This document shows, one piece after another, positions 33,456-43,715 of a DNA stretch of 64,000 nucleotides. The position numbers and the translations under genes were made by a program. Origin of the DNA: Pleurodeles waltl (taxonomy: Eukaryota; Chordata; Amphibia; Caudata; Salamandridae); the NCBI RefSeq assembly GCF_031143425.1, contig NC_090450.1, positions 217,383,442 to 217,447,441 on the forward strand. The letters run 5' to 3'. Below the pieces are notes generated by a model. That model was not told where the DNA came from. It searched no databases and saw only the letters and a list, made by a program, of their open reading frames with translations. Position 1 is the stretch's first letter, and each line of letters opens with the position of its first letter.

Positions 33456-36400
33456 ATGGCTACAGTGTCTGGGGAAAGGGCCCCTGCCATCACTGTGGAG
33501 GAGTTGGCGAAACTGGTGGATGGGGTCCTCCCCCAGTACACCCAACTGTACGGTCCTCCAAACAAACAGGTGAGTAAACTGTGTGCATGGTGGATGGCAC
33601 ATTATTGTATGGAGTGTCGTGGATGGAAGAGACGGGGGGGACAGGCCAGCATGTGAGTGTGGTGTGTGTATGTATTTCTGGGCCAGGGTGGGAGGTTTGT
33701 GGCCAATGTGTGAGAAGAACTGTACGGGAAAGTAACATCCATTTTTACCTCACTTTTCCTCTAGGTCAGAGCCCACCAGAAGAAGGGTATTTGGCGTGCC
33801 ATTGCCAAGGAAGTGTGGACCCTAGGGGTCTACCATAGATGGAACACCCACTGCGGGAACAGTTGGGAGGACCTGCGCCGCTAGACCAAGAAGACGGCGG
33901 AGGCCCAGCTGGGAATGGCCTCCCAATGCGGAAGTGGTGCCCATCGCTCCATGACCCCCCTGATGTACCGGATCCTGGCGGTGGCATATCCGGAGTTGGA
34001 TGGGCGCTTGAGGGCATCACAGCAGCAACAAGGGGGTGAGTACACTTTCATTCAGCTGACTCTGCACGCATGACGAGGTGTCTGGGTGGGGGAGGTGGGA
34101 TGTGGGTTCCCCTAGACCAGAGCAGACGCGCAAATGTAGATCCATTGATTTACAGCCTCATTCCCTGTCCAACCCCAAAGGTGGTTTTCGCCCTCTACAG
34201 CTAGTCAGGCTCCTATCGCTTCCAGCTGTGCATAAAATGGTTCTCGACAGAGTCCCCTATGGGCATGTGCTTTTCCCCTGCCCTGTCAGTGCATGACTTG
34301 GGGCCAGATGTATCAAGGTTTTTTGCATTCGCAAACGGTGCAAATGCCAGTTTGCAAATACAAAAAGCCAGTTCAGAATGTATGAAAGACATTCTGAACG
34401 CAATTTTAAGGAATCTCAAAAATAGCGATTCCTTAAAATTGCGACCCTGTTTAGAGAGTCGCAAATTGCGACTCTCTAAATAAGAAATCGCAAATAAGGA
34501 TTCCTTATTTGCGATTTCTAAACACATGTATGAAGCCATTCCTAAATGTGATTTGGGCATTTAGGAATCGCTATTTACCACCGGGTTGAACCTGGTGGTA
34601 ATTATGTGCAAAATTAAAAAATGCCCTTTTGGCATGTGTGCACCTTACATGTCCCCAAAAAAAAAATGGGGTGCAGCAGAGGGTTTTGCATTTCCAAAAT
34701 TGCGTTTTCTGGTTAAGAAATCGCAATTTTGGAAATGCAAAAAATTTGCAGATATGGGCCAACAGGCCCATAGGTGCGAATGGGGACAGATTCTCTATTT
34801 GCAATTCGGTAATAGCATTTGCGATTATTAAGAAATCGCTATTACCGAATCGCAAAAATTATACATACCTTTTTGCATTTCTGAAATAGCGATTTCTTAA
34901 AAATCGCTATTTGAGAATCGCAAATCGGTTGTATGATACATCTGGCCCTTAGTGCATAGAGCTGCTCCCTGTGTGTTGTGTCTGCCAACGGTAGTGGTGT
35001 TGCAGGCATTGCCCATGTGTCTCTTCTGTCTTCCCTCCCTTTTTGTTTTGTCACCCTGTCCTTGTGTGCACTAGCATCATCTGGCGGAGGAGCTGTGGCA
35101 CCGGAGCAGGAGGGAGCTGCATCCCACATGGCCCTGGAGGGTGAAGTAACAGAGTCCGAAGGCACCAGTGGGACGGAGGACGAGGGGAGCTCCACGACGG
35201 GGACAGGAGCAGAAACCAGCGACTCCTCCTCTGATGGGAGCTCCCTTGCGGTGGCGGGCACCTCTGTGCCCACTGCATCAACAGGTACAGCCGCCACCCC
35301 CCCTACCAGCACCGCCCTCCCAGTAGCCCCTCATCGAGTTTCCCGTGCCCGCTCACCCAGGAGGGTGGGCATCTACTTCGCCCCAGGCACCTCAGCCCCT
35401 GCCCCAGTCAGCCCTGCTGCCCTCAGTGAGGAGGCTATTGACCTTCTGAGATCCCTCACTGTTGGGCAATCAACCATTTTGAATGCCATCCAGGGTGTTG
35501 AGAGGCATTTGCAGCAAACAAATGCGTACCTGGAGGGCATTCATTCTGGAGTGGCGGCCCTAAAGAGAGTCGTTCAGGCTCTGGCCTCAGCACTGATGGC
35601 AGCCATTGCCCTGTGTCCAGCCTCCCCCCTCCAACTTCCTCTACCCAGACCCAATCCCCTGTACCTCAGCCCATCCCAAGCACACCAAGAGACCAGCATG
35701 CACACTCATCAACACACAAGAGTGGACATGGCAAACATAAGCACCACACATCCCACAGGCACTCACACAAGCACCATCCCCATGAAGACACACCAACATC
35801 CACTGCCTCCACTGTGTCCCCCTCCTCCACGTCCTCCTCCTCCCTCCCTGTCTCATCTCCACTCACACCTGCATGCACTACATCTTCATCCACTACTTCC
35901 GTCATCAACACGTCCATCACCACACACCGCTCACGTGCACTCACCACCCCCACTACCATTCACACATCCCCTGTGTCCTCTCCCAGTGTGTCTGTGAGCC
36001 CTCCTCTCAAAGTACACAAATGTAGGCACACACCCACCCAACAGCCATCCACCTCACAACAGCCTCCGGCCCATTCACCTTCACCCAAATTCAGCAGACG
36101 TACTCCTCCAACAACCACTACCTCTTCCTCCACTCTCAAACCCCCTCGATCTTCCCATCCCAGTGTGTCTAAGAAACTCTTATTCGCAAACTTTGACCTC
36201 TTCCCTACACCTCCCCCCCGTCCTTCCCCTAGGGCCAGGCTGTCTAGGTCCCAGCCCAGCACCTCAGCCACCAAATCCTCCAGCACAGTGGTCTCAGCAA
36301 GTCCAGTCACATCGCAGGCGGCACCCATCAGGGCTGCCAGTGTGCCACCTAGCGAGGCCAAGGAGCAGGCCATTCCGCCACCTGCCAAGGTGAAGAAGGT

Positions 36401-36935
36401 GCCCACATACCGGAGGGAGAAGCCGCACCTACCAGCAAGCAAGGGCTCCTCCAATCCAAAAGGGGACAGTGGCAAGGGACCAGCAGCGACATCAAAGGTG
36501 GGGAAGGGGAACAAGTCGAAGAGCAGGTCAGGACAGGGCACGGAGGCTCCGGCTGAGGGACCAGAGTCACCCCTTCTGTCAACCACAACATCAACCAGTA
36601 CGGCGGTGGACACAACCACCTGCACCCCCACCTGCACCGCCACTGGCACTGCCACCAGCACCGCCACCTGTACGTCTGCTGCCTCACCAACAGTCCCCAC
36701 CATCATCCCCAGTGGGCAGATGTCCGACACTGCAGGAGATGTCTTGCTGTGTCCCTCAACAGGTGCAGACACATGCACCACCACTAGCACCTCTGCCACA
36801 GATACCACCGCAACCACCGCCACCAGCCCCTCGACATGCTCAGACAGTGCCACCTCAGCTGACATGGCAATCATCCCCAGTGGCCAGCCATCTGAGGCTG
36901 CAGGAGACGTCCTGGACCCTGCCCAGTGTACATGA
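33456..36935 (+). pseudogene. Third Harbinger gene: trihelix/Myb-like protein with long Ser/Thr/Pro tail
   Basis: Exon 1 (33456-33569) is 38 codons, including ITVEELAKLVDGVLPQYTQLYG. Exon 2 (33765-34035, after CTCTAG) continues in phase with AHQKKGIWRAIAKEVWTLGV and SWEDLRR, then TAG at 33882 where relatives have Trp, then KKTAEAQLGMAS and MTPLMYRILAVAYPELDGRL. Together these give a trihelix/Myb-like fold of the type found in TSNARE1-related Harbinger proteins. Intron 2 holds the MITE. Exon 3 (35075-36935) has an acidic Ser-rich part, a helical segment (SEEAIDLLRSLTVGQSTILN, LEGIHSGVAALKR), a frameshift near 35606, then about 440 residues rich in Thr/Ser/Pro with basic patches. Function unknown. 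Confidence 0.8.
34300..34948. mobile_element. Palindrome-rich MITE
   Basis: The TIR GGCCAGATGTATCA sits at both ends (34302; inverse to 34948), with CTT beside each end as a possible target copy. Inside is a series of perfect hairpins: AAATCGCAAATAAGGATTCC against its complement (34484-34518), GAGAGTCGCAAATTGCGACTCTC (34454-34476), and paired AATAGCGATTTCTTA words. It sits in intron 2 of the Myb-like gene 2. No ORF. Confidence 0.75.
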
Positions 36936-37084
36936 GGCATGACTCCCAGCACTGTTTGTACCAGCAGGTGGCAGGCGAAGTCGCAGCAGGGTGGAGTGTG
37001 TCTCTGCCTCCATGGAGTATCATGCTACCTGTTCCCAGGCAATCTCGTGGCACACACGCCCAGGGGAGGGAATGGGACCTGCCA

Positions 37085-37735
37085 CACTGCATACGAAGCA
37101 CTCTGGGCACAAAGCTTCGTCCAGAACCAGTGGAGTAAGGCATCCACTACTTCAGTCCTTAGCAGGATGAAGCACTCTGAGCACAAAGCCCCCTCCAGAA
37201 CCAGTGGAGATTCACATCCTCTACCACAGTCCTTGGCAGGATGAAGCACTCTGGGCACAAAGCCCCCTCCAGAACCAGTGGAGATTCACATCCACTACCT
37301 CAGTCCTTGGCAGGAGGAAGCGCACTGGGCACAAAGCCCCCTCCAGAACCAGTGGAGTAAGGCATCCACTACCTCAGTCCTTGGCAGGATGAAGCACTCT
37401 GGGCACAAAGTCCCCTTCAGAACCAGTGGAGTTTCACATCCACTACCTCAGTCCTTGGCAGGATGAAGCACTCTGGGCACAAAGCCCCCTCCAGAACCAG
37501 TGGAGTAAGGCATCCACTACCTCAGTCCTTGGCAGGAGGAAGCGCACTGGGCACAAAGCCCCCTCCAGAACCAGTGGAGTAAGGCATCCACTACCTCAGT
37601 CCTTGGCAGGATGAAGCACTCTGGGCACAAAGTCCCCTTCAGAACCAGTGGAGTTTCACATCCACTACCTCAGTCCTTGGCAGGATGAAGCACTCTGGGC
37701 ACAAAGCTCCCTCCAGAACCATTGGAGACTAATAT
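37085..37735. repeat. 74-bp minisatellite in transposase intron 1
   Basis: AACCAGTGGAG recurs every 74 bp, about nine units, each with GGCATCCACTACCTCAGTCC, TTGGCAGGATGAAGCACTC and GGGCACAAAGCCCCCTCC. Two alternating variants (AAGGCATCCAC and ATTCACATCCAC) suggest higher-order duplication. It shares CCTCCAGAACCAGTGG with the array at 9390-10375. Confidence 0.9.
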
Positions 37736-37975
37736 CCACTTGTGAGACTGTGGCTTAGCACTCCCCAGGATAAAGTAGTGGGCAAACCACCCACTTGAGA
37801 GACTTGAGAGACTGTGGCTTTGCACGCCCCAGGATAAGGCAGTGGGCAAACCACCCACTTGAGAGACTTGAGAGACTGTGGCCTTGCGCTCCCAGGATAA
37901 AGCAGTGGGTAAACCACCCACTTGAGAAACTTGTGAGACTGTGGCATTGCACTCCCCAGGATAAAGCAGTGGGCA
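37736..37975. repeat. 64-bp minisatellite, about four units
   Basis: The GACTGTGGC word recurs at about 64-bp steps (37747, 37811, 37875, 37938), with CCCCAGGATAAAGCAGTGGG and CACCCACTTGAGA. It is the reverse complement of the array at 27935-28230 in the nested element. Confidence 0.88.
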
Positions 37976-38832
37976 TAGAGCCCCCTCGTGGAGCAGTGGC
38001 ATCGTCCGTTCATCCAGCTGAGGTGCCCCCATCCCGCTGAGGTGCCTGTTTATTTTCCATCTGATGCCCCTGCAGTGTTCTCTCCATTTCGAGTCAGGTA
38101 TCTTGTGTGGGCTTCACCCATGCATTTTGGGACACTGATCCACGGACAATGATTTTATTAATATCCGGACTTGTGTAGTTGGTGTACATATTTGTATATA
38201 CTGATATTTGAATTTGGCCTATCTGATATTTAAATGTTACAATCATTTCCTTTTGTCCTTGCTTTCTTCCAGGGGGTGACAGGGTGTATATCTAATGTTG
38301 CTGCATGTATTTGTGTGTATGGTGTTGTGGGTGAGGGTGGGGGGTGGGGGTGTTGCGTGTTTCATGTGTGTGTCACTCTCTTTTTCCTCCTCCTTCCCCT
38401 TTGTGGTAGGTGCAGTACTCACCGTGGTCATCGCCAGTGTCTTTGCTGCTCCTGATACATGAGGAGGTAGACCATCATTGGCAGGACCTGTAACTCAGGC
38501 TCCATGGCATCCTGGTTGTTTGTAAAGTGTTGAAAGGTGAGTGGTTTCCGTTCCAAGTCCTGTTTCCGCCGTGCTTTTGAAGGCATTGGTACCGCCCCGG
38601 AAAAGGTGGCGGATAGGTGTGTTGTAATACAGTTGGCAGAACCTTGTGTTCCGCCTGTCTGTTGGTGGTTACCACTGCGGTGTTTGTTTCTACCGCCGTG
38701 GCGGTTGGAGTGTTAAAGTGGCTGTCTATGTTGGCGGTTTCCGCCATGGTCGTGATTCAATTTTTTTTCTGCCGGCCTGTTGGCGGTATTTCCGCTGCTT
38801 TAACACCGACCGCCAGGGTTGTGATGAGGGCC

Positions 38833-39700
38833 TGAGTCTCCTGATTTGACACTAAACATGACTTTTCCCTGTTTAATACAAAACCTAATGACTCCAAAAC
38901 ACTCCCTGCCAGCTGAGTATGTTCCATCACCTTCAATCTGCATAGATCCATGATCAATATGTCATCTAGACAGATAATTAAACAAATCCCTCTCTCTCTC
39001 AGAAAGGACGCTACCAGGCATTAAACTTTGGTAAAACACCAAGGAGCCGATGATAGGCCAAATGGTAGACAAACAAACTACCAAATTTTCCCGAACCACC
39101 TGAACCTGAGGTTCTTCTGATCCCATATTGGAATTGTTAAATCCGCGTCTTCCAAATCTAAACAAGTCATCCAATCTCCTGTCTGTAAAATGTCCTTCAA
39201 CAAATGCATCCCTTCCATTTTGAAATGGCGATATACCACCCAATCGTTTAAATTCCTTAGATTTATAACAGGTCTTATAACTTTGTCCTTCTTTTCTACT
39301 AGGAAAATATTGCTTACAAATCCTCCTAGTTATTGATCTGACTCTACAATGGCATTCTTTTCTTTGAGATCCCAAATTTCCTTGTCCACCATTTTTGCTT
39401 GCTTTGTATCGAACCATGCCCTGCTTGGGACCCAACTCTGAGATGGCACTCCTAAAAATTCTATTTGATAACCAAGAACCGTCTGCAATACCCAAGGATC
39501 TTTGGTTACCCAGACCCAATTGTGATAAAACTGGGCAAGTCTGCCACCCAATTTTACAGGGATAACAATATGGTAACCTTACCTGTTCCTCTATTTCCTC
39601 TATCACCACGTCCTCCACATCCCCTCTGACCTTGACGTTGAGGGTAGAAGGACGACTTTCTGCTGTAATTTGAGAGGCCATATCCACGGGAAAACGAAGT
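38833..39700 (-). pseudogene. DIRS reverse transcriptase, 5' part, split by Harbinger
   Basis: On minus: KDPWVLQTVLGYQIEF, the typical DIRS RT start (near 39500), then RPVINLRNLNDWV, YRHFKMEG, LPFGLSSAPWCFTK and CLDDILIMD at 38972-38945. The canonical YxDD tyrosine is Cys here. VLESLGFVLNREKSCLV follows and is cut at NQETQ by the transposon. Frames shift at least once, and a stop sits after IVESDQ. The remaining half lies at 22768-23702. Confidence 0.85.
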
Positions 39701-39738
39701 TCTTGTAATTCCTAATCCTCGCTGGAAAAACGACCCCT

Positions 39739-40910
39739 TTATCTTCCAGCCTCACTGAAAACACAATTCTTAACCACCATCTTTATATCGCTCTGTGATT
39801 TTTGGATGGATGAATAAGCCCCTACAAACTTAGACAAAGACTTAATAAATTCATCTCCAAAAAGCAATCCATTTGAAGCCGGCCCTGCTTTGTTATTTGC
39901 TAAATCAATAAGCTTTGGATCTATTTTAAGTAAAATGTTTTTCCTTTGCTCCACCAAAAGAGCAGTGTTAGCATTACCTAACAAACATACTGCCCTTTGG
40001 ACCCATTGTCCTTGACATTCACCATTGTATCCTTTAAATGAGCCTCTTCAATCAAATCAAAAATCTTGGACAGATGTCCTACCACATCCAAAAGTCGATC
40101 CTGACACATTTTCAATTCCTTATCTAAGCCCTTTTGAGGATCTCGTTCCTCTTTTCTTATGAAGGCTAGAATTGTAGGATCCAACTCAGGTGTCATCAAC
40201 ACCTTATCCTCCACACACAGTCTATGACACTCTGATCTCAATCTTACTCTCACCTCCTTTGGAATTTGCTTCCTCATCTATGTATGCACATAACTACTAA
40301 CATGCTCCAAAGGAGACCATTAAGGTGATAGTGGATGTTTAATAAGGAAAGGATCAAACATTAAATCTCCCTCACGATACATTAACACGCTTTCTGAGGC
40401 ATCTTTTCCTCTTTCCATAGACTCTTTTACAAGCATCACATCATCCTCTCCTGAGTCCTCAGACTCAAAATCAGAAGAGCAGCTTAATTCAACCTCAGCA
40501 CTACCTGAGGAGTCAACACAATGGACCGACTTATGTTTGCGGCCCCTCATTTTGATCTTTGATCCATTCCCTGGGCCTTTTTCATTGCCCACTATACGTG
40601 TCCTCAACAATGTCCTGTGCCATGTAACCACGACTACCCTGATCTGCCTTTGCAGATTTCTGTTTTTCAGACACCACAACATCTTCAGAAAGTTGCTTCC
40701 TTTTCCTGGACACATTCCCATATTTACTACACTGGCCAGACTCCCCTGCCAACCAAACATTTTCTTCCTTGGAAGATATTTTATAACCTGACATCATAGA
40801 TTCAAATTATTTCTCCATTTGTTTTCTCAAATCCAAAGACATTTTTGCTAATGCATTCTTAAATTTTTATCCAACAAAATCTCCTCTTCAGAATGAGACA
40901 TATTGTCACT
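39739..40910 (-). pseudogene. DIRS Gag-like protein, broken
   Basis: Homologous to the gag at 42469-43715. Shared blocks include DPQKGLDKELKMCQDRLLD against DPRKGVDKAWSSCQDKLLD, VVGHLSKIFDL, GNANTALLVEQRKNILLKID, DPKLIDL and LLFGDEFIKSLSKFV. A Ser/acid-rich N-terminal half precedes these. At least two frameshifts (near 40620 and 40010) and a stop near 40320 break it. It probably packages the RNA, by analogy with other DIRS ORF1 proteins. Confidence 0.75.
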
Positions 40911-41763
40911 CATCATTCTACACACAAATAATCTGTCCAAAATATACCAATTAGACTACAAGTTAGAATACAATTTATACCAACTAATACTCCTGTCAGA
41001 AAAAAAAATTCTACTGTTTCTACCAACAACTTTGAAATTCAGCAAAACGAGAGCAACTACTGTTATCCTCAATAATAACTGACAAGAAACTGTCGACACT
41101 CATATGAATAAACCTAACACACATTTAAACCACTGAATAACATCCCAAACTCTCAAAATGGCTGCCATTTACACCCTCAACCAATTAAATTGCCTTAGAC
41201 ACTTCTTTATGGCCATTACCCACAGAAAACATGTTGAGGAAGAACCCTCCTGACACCTGAAAGGTATTTCCACTTTCACATTAGTATATTTATATCCTAA
41301 TTATTGTGCCCCCGGTGACTAACTTGATTTAAAAATACTCGATTCTGCTCTGTGTAATCTGAATACAGAGCGCATGCCTCAAACAATTTCTTATAGGCCT
41401 CACAAGCTCCACACGGGTAACACTGAGTGAGCTCGTTATCTTCAAAGCCTAACATTCAAATAAGCCTCGCACACCTTGAAAATCACAGCGGTAGGCTGTT
41501 TTTTTATTTAGCATAGAGCCCATGTGTTCCGTGCACCGAACAGCACACAAGCACTTAGGCTTATATTTCTTTGAATTGGCACACAGCTGTGTGTGCTCCT
41601 CCTGCCTGACAGCGCACAAGCACTTCTAAACACAACAAATTCAGTGCGTGCCCACTTGACGACTCACCAACAATTTTAAAATAATTCATTAATGTCAACA
41701 GCAGGCTCAAAATATTTATGGTTCTTATTATACATAAACAAAACAAACTAAGGACATCTTAAA
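40911..41763 (-). other. 5' leader of the minus-strand DIRS, non-coding
   Basis: It lies between the DIRS gag start and the second DIRS insertion. ORFs are tiny and domainless. It includes CAAAATGGCTGCC near 41156, a word also seen in the tandem repeat at 3009-3390. Confidence 0.5.
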
Positions 41764-41938
41764 TTTTATGGCAAGACAGGAGGCTCCTATTATGCTTTAG
41801 CCTTTTCTTTATTTCTAATAGCAGCTGCAGTCAAGAATAAAACTACCGATCCCATAAGGCGAACAAAAGTAGCCAATGGGGATCATGGGGATCAAGAGGT
41901 AGTTCAAAGTAATGCACCAATCACTAACAATCCGCTCT

Positions 41939-42005
41939 AATAATACCTATCTTGACTGAGAACAGCCCTCTTTTCTTGCTGCTCGCAGTCAAGATAAGTA
42001 TTATT
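41939..42005 (+). promoter_or_regulatory. Hairpin at the start of the second DIRS element
   Basis: AATAATACCTATCTTGACTG (41939-41958) and CAGTCAAGATAAGTATTATT (41986-42005) form a 20-bp stem with one mismatch and a 27-nt loop. The opposite ITR (46340-46380) holds only one arm. Possible roles are leader RNA structure or cDNA priming; untested. Confidence 0.5.
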
Positions 42006-42468
42006 TCCCTTTCATATTCACTTCATATTACGGGCTGTTATAGTGTTTAGTGTATGCACTGTTTTCATATTGGTATGCCGTCATTGTTATGCCGCTATCT
42101 ATACCTCTTTGGGTGTAGTTGGCTTGTAGCCGCATTCTGCTTCTGTGCCTCGCGTTGCGCGCCGCTCCCTTAACTGCTGCTGGAAGCCGTTTCTCTCCTC
42201 AGCAAGCAGTAGCCATATTCTACCGTTCGCTGAGAGAGAAGATAAACGCTTGGCAAGACGCTCACCGTTTTTAATCAGCTGGTGCTTCTGGTGGATCGCT
42301 TTCCACAGCGCCGGACTCCTCGTTTCTGTTGGGACTCCCTGCTTCCATATCCACATGTGTTTTGTCCCGCCTATAGGTGGAGCCTACCTGTTTTTTCTCA
42401 CTTCTGTGAGAAATGTAACCCTTTCCTCCCTCTTTTTTATTTACCCTTTCCAACTTTTTGCTGCCACC

Positions 42469-43715
42469 ATGGACAGCTCTTCTGTTTCACATTTAACTCG
42501 GGAGCAGGAGGAAGACGTCCTTAAAGAAAATCTAAATTACTTTATTCAGTTGTCTGTTGAGCAAGCTATTTCAGCTTCATGGCAAAAATTGTCTAAAATT
42601 TGGAAAATTCAGTCATCAATTTAGTATCTAAAACCATGCTGGCCCAATCTGCGGGGGAAATCAGAAAGCGTCCTATACTATCAAAAAATACTAAAACAAC
42701 GCTATTGGTTAGTGACAGAGTTTCACATATGGCAGAGGACATGGCTCCTCAAAGGCCTCCTTTTAAGGAGGGGTTAATATCTAAATCTTCTAAGAAATGC
42801 ATGGTTAAATTGAAACATATATCTTCTCCTATATCTATATCTAAGATTCTAGACACGGACAATGAAATACATGACCCTAACACGGATTCGGATAATTCCG
42901 ACAAGGACGTTGGAGATATTCTCTCCCCTCCTCCTCACAAAAAAAACAAATTTGGGTCCCAGGATTTTTCAGGGTCTTGCACAATACTAGATGCTCAATG
43001 GGTGCCAATGTTTGATCCGAGTAACATTCAACATCCAAATTCTACAGAGTTGTTTCCCACTGATCATATGGCAGAATATGTAACAGCCAGATTACGCACT
43101 CCCTTGGACAAACAGGTTAGGGCGAATCTCAAATCCGAATATCCTCGTCCCTCCCTTTCTTCCAAAATCAAGGCAACTCCTAAAATCGATTCTTCCCTAA
43201 TCACCTTCTTCACTAAATACGGGAAAGACCCGCGGAAAGGAGTCGACAAAGCGTGGTCTTCTTGCCAAGATAAACTGTTAGATATAGTGGGACCTCTAAC
43301 CCGCATTTTTGATTTGGCAGAAACTGCCCGACTAGAACATGCTTCCATTGACCCCGTTGAACTATCCTTGTGGGCCCAACGTGCTGTTTGTTTACTTGGG
43401 AATGCAAATTCTTCCATCACACATGAACGCAGGAAGGGTCTCCTGCTTAAGCTTGATCCCAAGTTGGTCAACCTTTCCGGATCAGATCCCGGCGTAAAGG
43501 CAGAAAGTCTGCTATTTGGAGATTCTTTTATTAAAGAGTTGAGCAAGTATGTTGCAACATTCTCCTCCCTCGACAAAGCACAACAATCCCTAAGAAATAT
43601 GTTTTCAGCACGGGTTTTTGCCAGGGCTGGCAGAGGCCGGAACCGCTTTGCCGGCCGTTCCTATGCCAACCAATGTTCCCACGGTTTCTACAATAATAAC
43701 TCAAGCCAGGACTAA
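42469..43715 (+). pseudogene. DIRS Gag-like protein, one frameshift
   Basis: The ATG at 42469 has a strong context (GCCACCATGG). The first 43 or so codons (SHLTREQEEDVLKENLNYF, SASWQKLSKI) shift frame near 42597 into a 371-codon ORF. That ORF has a Lys-rich stretch, an acidic Asp/Asn/Ser segment (DTDSDNSDKD) and the conserved core (DPRKGVDKAWSSCQDKLLD, VGPLTRIFDLAE, WAQRAVCLLGNANSS, DPKLVNL, LLFGDSFIKELSKYV). It ends in an Arg/Gly-rich tail (ARVFARAGRGRNRFAGRS), probably RNA-binding. The core matches the gag at 39739-40910. Confidence 0.8.

Larger units (their letters stand above)
26224..38505 (-). pseudogene. Harbinger DDE transposase, split by a nested Harbinger
   Basis: Exon 1 (38505-38423, 83 nt) reads MEPELQVLPMMVYLLM, with an in-frame TGA where relatives have CGA. 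Exon 2 starts at 33010 after a CCATAG acceptor in matching phase (ARPLGQVMRWRHPPVYRPLVDL, YRLDRATIQELCAQL). It is cut at MASGMSQI by the nested element and resumes at 27047 with MFSNVLSRVLSALL, IFPQVEDL and GAIDGTHV (first Asp). A frameshift at about 26878 precedes NEQVYRNRKSYHSMN. Intron 2 spans 26666-26568. Exon 3 has GDSGYPNLS (second Asp), RRIIERTFGLLKARF (Glu) and an acidic tail. Intron 1, 5.4 kb, contains a whole antisense gene. Confidence 0.88.
23703..38832. mobile_element. 15.1-kb three-gene PIF/Harbinger element
   Basis: The TIRs GGCCCTCATTACAACCTTGG (23703) and its inverse at 38813-38832 are flanked by TGA (23700-23702; 38833-38835). The insertion splits the DIRS RT codon-exactly. 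Contents: Myb-like gene 1 (plus), DDE transposase (minus, exon 1 at the far right), a second Myb/trihelix gene (plus) lying inside transposase intron 1, then two minisatellites. A 5.7-kb Harbinger (27051-32728) and a palindromic MITE (34300-34948) are inserted inside; without them it is about 8.8 kb. All three genes are broken. Confidence 0.9.

Noticed and set aside
35641..36952. Minus-strand Val/Gly-rich ORFs opposite the third Harbinger gene
   Set aside because: Shadow of the Ser/Thr/Pro-rich tail; the plus frame is supported by homology to the nested copy.
33050..38832. The third-gene region as a separate inserted Harbinger
   Set aside because: I see no TIR pair or target duplication at 33050-33455, and transposase exon 1 at 38505 splices in phase to exon 2 at 33010, so one element explains both better.
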